Both the position numbers and the translations under genes were made by a program. Below are positions 24,474-25,480 of a DNA stretch of 25,480 nucleotides, one piece after another. Positions within the stretch are counted from its first letter, which is position 1, and every line of letters begins with the position of its first letter. This DNA comes from Lachnospiraceae bacterium (GTDB taxonomy: Bacteria; Bacillota_A; Clostridia; Lachnospirales; Lachnospiraceae). The notes beneath the pieces were generated by a model. That model had not been told where the DNA came from. It saw only the letters and a program-made list of their open reading frames with translations, and made no database searches. Where the stretch lies: the NCBI GenBank assembly GCA_024699595.1, contig JAILPG010000076.1:1-25480 (forward strand). The letters run 5' to 3'.

Positions 24474-24995
24474 TTAGCTCTTCTTTCTTGACTTCTTCAT
24501 ATAATCCGCGATGAACGGACCCACGTCCTCCTTAGGCATGCTCATCGCATATGCAAGCTCCTCGTAGAGCTGCTTTTCGGCCATCTTGAAATAACGCTCA
24601 TCGATAACGGTAACCTTCTTGCCGTCATCGATCCTTGCCTGCCTGCGCTTGTACAGAGCCTTGATGATCATTATGAGCTTTTCGGGGTCGCAGGAGGATA
24701 AAGCCTTCTTGTATTCCTGCTCTCTCTCGGAATCCTTCTCTATCCAGGCAGCCTTGATATCAGGTATCTTTTTCACAAGCTTTTCCGCTTCGGTCTTGGA
24801 GATCACGGGTCTCATGACCGCTCTCTCATTATCCACAGGTACATAGACCAGGGAATCCCTCTGATAAATAGGCCTTAACGTGTAATACTTCTGCTTTCTG
24901 TCACCGACAGCCATTTTCATCGGAAGAGGACCTACGGATACCACTTCGCATACACTCTGACTGCCATAAACAACCATATCTTTTTCCTGATACAT
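24474..24995 (-). CDS. CarD/CdnL-family RNA polymerase-binding regulator
   Basis: This 173-residue protein starts with a CarD/TRCF-type RNA polymerase interaction domain: MYQEKDMVVYGSQSVCEVVSVGPL, KYYTLRPIYQRDSLVYVPVDN, then RPVISKTEAEKLV. A helical C-terminal domain with Lys/Arg clusters follows (KALYKRRQARIDDGKKVTVIDERYFKMAEKQLYEELAYAMSM). In other bacteria such proteins bind the beta subunit and stabilise open promoter complexes, mostly at stable-RNA promoters. The ATG at 24995 has GGAGGAGG just upstream and its own promoter. There is no flanking operon partner. Confidence 0.92.
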   Translation of the reverse strand: MYQEKDMVVYGSQSVCEVVSVGPLPMKMAVGDRKQKYYTLRPIYQRDSLVYVPVDNERAVMRPVISKTEAEKLVKKIPDIKAAWIEKDSEREQEYKKALSSCDPEKLIMIIKALYKRRQARIDDGKKVTVIDERYFKMAEKQLYEELAYAMSMPKEDVGPFIADYMKKSRKKS

Positions 24996-25020
24996 CCTGC
25001 CTCCTCCTTCCCCGCCCTAT

Positions 25021-25049
25021 ATTATACGCGATTTTTTGTTTTTTTTCTA
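25021..25049 (-). promoter_or_regulatory. Promoter of the CarD-family gene
   Basis: On the minus strand: TAGAAA (25049-25044, four of six matches to TTGACA), a 17-bp A-rich spacer and a perfect TATAAT (25026-25021). The A-rich spacer and upstream tract could aid melting or bending. Confidence 0.6.
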
Positions 25050-25090
25050 CTCCCGTGAATTACTGAATCCTACGGGGGCAAAGAGCTGAG

Positions 25091-25426
25091 CTAATCGGAT
25101 GTTTTGTTGTCCTGTCCTTTGTTCTTCTGCTGATATGCCCGGATCAGGGCTGTCAGCACCGCCCCAAACATGAAAGCTACCAGTGCGACCAGGATGTATC
25201 CTCCGGTCTGGGAACTAAACATCGAAGCCCCGGCATACCCTGCATCGGATACAACACCCGGCGATGTACCGTCTCCCCTGCTCGCAAAACCTATCAAGGC
25301 GATCAGAAACACCCCGAGCACCGTCGTAACGGCTGTTCCGATCCGCATAAGACGCAGATCCTTCTCGTTCTTTATTTCCTTTGCACGATCATGGATCCTT
25401 GCGATCCTTTCCTCTGTTGTACTCAT
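25091..25426 (-). CDS. Small membrane protein with two transmembrane helices
   Basis: This 111-residue protein is not assigned to a family. A charged, probably helical N-terminal segment (residues 1-27, MSTTEERIARIHDRAKEIKNEKDL) is followed by a first membrane helix (about 28-48, IGTAVTTVLGVFLIALIGFA), a Gly/Ser-rich extracellular loop, a second helix (about 75-94, GGYILVALVAFMFGAVLTAL) and a Lys/Gln/Asp-rich tail. The ATG at 25426 has AGGAGGAATG directly upstream. An upstream gene may end 27 bp before it, making this the second gene of an operon. Confidence 0.75.
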   Translation of the reverse strand: MSTTEERIARIHDRAKEIKNEKDLRLMRIGTAVTTVLGVFLIALIGFASRGDGTSPGVVSDAGYAGASMFSSQTGGYILVALVAFMFGAVLTALIRAYQQKNKGQDNKTSD

Positions 25427-25453
25427 AACACATTCCTCCTAAGAGCAAAGCTC

Positions 25454-25480
25454 TTATCTCACCGCAATCCTAAAATTCCC
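25454..25480 (-). CDS. Possible 3' end of an upstream gene
   Basis: A minus-strand frame enters from the right edge and reads GNFRIAVR before TAA at 25456-25454. Only eight codons are visible, so this may be chance; the support is the close spacing (27 bp) to the next ATG with its own AGGAGG. A small perfect hairpin, AAGAGC-AAA-GCTCTT (25441-25455), overlaps the stop. Confidence 0.25.
   Translation of the reverse strand, partial: GNFRIAVR

Noticed and set aside
25051..25076. Hairpin with CCCGT/ACGGG arms upstream of the CarD-family gene as a terminator of the small membrane protein gene
   Set aside because: On the minus strand it is followed by an A-run, not a T-run, and the stem is short with an unpaired base.

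Overview
The window looks like chromosomal DNA of a low-to-mid GC, Gram-positive anaerobe of the Clostridia, most likely the Lachnospiraceae. The reasons are AGGAGG-type ribosome sites, sigma-A promoters with 17-bp spacers, a flagellin-type protein, a CarD-family regulator, and an oligosaccharide ABC importer without its own ATPase. The family-level placement is an inference; no rRNA or other marker is present.

Positions 1-13,629 (all minus strand) hold a complete accessory Sec (aSec) export and glycosylation locus. In transcription order it contains: a 978-residue serine-rich repeat (SRR) surface protein, SecY2, Asp1, Asp2, Asp3, SecA2, and a 990-residue polypeptide in which the O-GlcNAc transferase GtfA and its partner GtfB are fused end to end. 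A PilZ-domain gene follows and runs off the window. The expected logic is that the GtfA-GtfB enzyme adds GlcNAc to Ser/Thr of the SRR protein in the cytoplasm, Asp2 modifies that sugar and with Asp1/Asp3 hands the substrate over, and SecA2/SecY2 exports it. Best known from streptococci, staphylococci and lactobacilli, the system here differs in three ways: the glycosyltransferase pair is fused, the SRR substrate lacks the long KxYKxGKxW-type signal peptide, and its C-terminal hydrophobic tail lacks an LPXTG motif.

Positions 13,630-16,242 contain a regulatory intergenic region, a divergent gene for a large protein with an N-terminal cyclic-nucleotide-binding-like domain and an unrecognised 590-residue remainder, and a long hairpin with a duplicated 37-bp arm between convergent genes.

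Positions 16,243-21,335 (minus strand) form a carbohydrate operon: lipoprotein substrate-binding protein, two permeases, and an L-arabinose/L-fucose isomerase-family enzyme. An intrinsic terminator after the binding-protein gene probably sets a high binding-protein:permease ratio.

Positions 21,386-24,471 (plus strand) carry a short atypical flagellin, a PfkB-fold protein whose catalytic Asp is replaced by Asn, and a membrane-anchored alpha/beta hydrolase. Positions 24,474-25,480 (minus strand) carry a CarD-family RNA polymerase-binding regulator and a small two-helix membrane protein.
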